The notes beneath the pieces are model-generated. The model was not told the origin of the DNA, searched no databases, and saw only the letters and a program-made list of their open reading frames with translations. The position numbers and the translations under genes were made by a program. 34,183 nt of DNA. Source: Candidatus Levilactobacillus faecigallinarum (GTDB taxonomy: Bacteria; Bacillota; Bacilli; Lactobacillales; Lactobacillaceae). The DNA lies in NCBI GenBank assembly GCA_019113985.1, contig DXGJ01000045.1, positions 1-34,183 of the forward strand, given 5' to 3'. This document shows positions 33,558 to 34,183 of this stretch, piece after piece (position 1 is the stretch's first letter; every line of letters begins with the position of its first letter).

Positions 33558-33596
33558 GCTCAGTTCTTTTATAATAAAAGAGGACTGAGCTTTTTT
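33558..33596 (+). terminator. Terminator after prkC
   Basis: GCTCAGT pairs with ACTGAGC, and CTTTT with AAAAG inside, with AT-rich loop bases, followed by TTTTTT. A TATAAT word inside the loop region could double as a -10 for rsgA, but no good -35 was found. Confidence 0.85.
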
Positions 33597-33618
33597 AGTC
33601 GATAAAAGGAGGTGCTTC

Positions 33619-34183
33619 ATGGCAGAGGGACAGATTCGTCAATCGCTAAGCGGCTTCTACGACGTGTTTAGCGACGGACAACTGTATCGGACACGCGCCC
33701 GCGGAAACTTTCGTAAGCGCCGCATCACGCCACTAGTAGGCGATCGGGTGCGCTTTGAGAGTTCAACGCCCAAGGAAGGGTATATCTTAGAGATTTTACC
33801 GCGGGATAACGCGTTGACCCGGCCGCCGGTGGCCAACATCGACCAGGGCGTCGTGGTAACTGCGGTCGCGTCACCGGAATTTTCAACGAACCTCTTAGAC
33901 CGGCAGCTGATTGCGTTAGAGGTCAGCCACATCAAACCGGTGATTTACTTTACCAAGACCGATCTAATCGACGACGACCGGTATCAGACGTTCGTTGACC
34001 TTGCGGCGGCATACCGTCGGGTGGGGTATCCGGTGGTGCTGACCCGTGACCCCTTCGCGGAACCGGGTTTGGATCATCTGCGGGACTTGCTGGCCGACCA
34101 GGAGACGGTCATCATGGGGCAGACTGGGGCCGGAAAATCGACCCTGTTGAACCACATTGTGCCCGGCCTGACCCTAGCGACCG
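33619..34183 (+). CDS. rsgA: Ribosome small subunit GTPase RsgA (partial)
   Basis: The first 188 residues are present; the gene runs off the window (normal length is about 290-300). RsgA/YjeQ/YloQ checks late 30S maturation. The N-terminal OB-fold (about 1-70, SGFYDVFSDGQLYRTRARG and the GDRVRF loop) is followed by the circularly permuted GTPase with FTKTDLI and the P-loop GQTGAGKST near 167. The zinc-binding C-terminal domain lies outside the window. AGGAGG precedes the ATG. The place directly downstream of prkC is typical of Firmicutes. Confidence 0.94.
   Translation, partial: MAEGQIRQSLSGFYDVFSDGQLYRTRARGNFRKRRITPLVGDRVRFESSTPKEGYILEILPRDNALTRPPVANIDQGVVVTAVASPEFSTNLLDRQLIALEVSHIKPVIYFTKTDLIDDDRYQTFVDLAAAYRRVGYPVVLTRDPFAEPGLDHLRDLLADQETVIMGQTGAGKSTLLNHIVPGLTLAT

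Overview
The window is a chromosomal segment from a Gram-positive Firmicute, most likely a Lactobacillaceae member with fairly high GC (Levilactobacillus-like is my best guess from protein style and GC, not proven). Supporting signs are the glnR-glnA pair, a DUF3042 micro-protein, PepV-type dipeptidase, an LPQTxE-type sorting signal, the Prp/L27-extension pair, and an ispA cluster without dxs (lactobacilli use the mevalonate route). No rRNA, tRNA, CRISPR array, IS element or prophage was seen.

Layout: 1-345 has no convincing gene but carries a GC-rich hairpin block. 392-568 is a minus-strand DUF3042 micro-protein. 731-3554 holds miaA, glnR and glnA, with a near-perfect GlnR operator and promoter ahead of glnR. 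3754-6641 is a YfcC-family transporter plus M20 dipeptidase operon with a cre-like site at its promoter. 6642-7028 is non-coding, with a terminator, a 23-bp dyad and a promoter. 7029-9396 is a three-gene cluster: two unrecognised proteins and an all-alpha dUTPase. 9566-10700 is the L21 leader and rplU-prp-rpmA. 10793-13418 is pepP, efp, asp23-like and nusB. 13658-20144 is the folD-xseA-xseB-ispA-tlyA-argR-recN cluster.

Between recN and gmk lies an accessory interval: an AT-rich gene for a 963-residue LPxTG-type surface adhesin with five SpaA/Cna-B-like modules, and a convergent YolD-like gene whose promoter carries two LexA-type SOS boxes. 23892-34183 is the housekeeping run gmk-rpoZ-coaBC-priA-fmt-rsmB-stp-prkC-rsgA (rsgA cut by the window end).

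Most genes are co-directional (+) and tightly packed, with 1-11 base overlaps (folD/xseA, xseA/xseB, xseB/ispA, fmt/rsmB) and zero-spacing junctions (ispA/tlyA, stp/prkC). The core serves translation (miaA, L21, L27, EF-P, NusB, TlyA, Fmt, RsmB, RsgA), nitrogen control, DNA repair and restart (XseAB, RecN, PriA), C1, CoA and isoprenoid metabolism, and Ser/Thr phospho-signalling. The most unusual pieces are the SOS-controlled orphan YolD-like gene, the dUTPase cluster with two unknown partners, the adhesin insertion, and a Cys-to-Glu change in the CoaC half of CoaBC.
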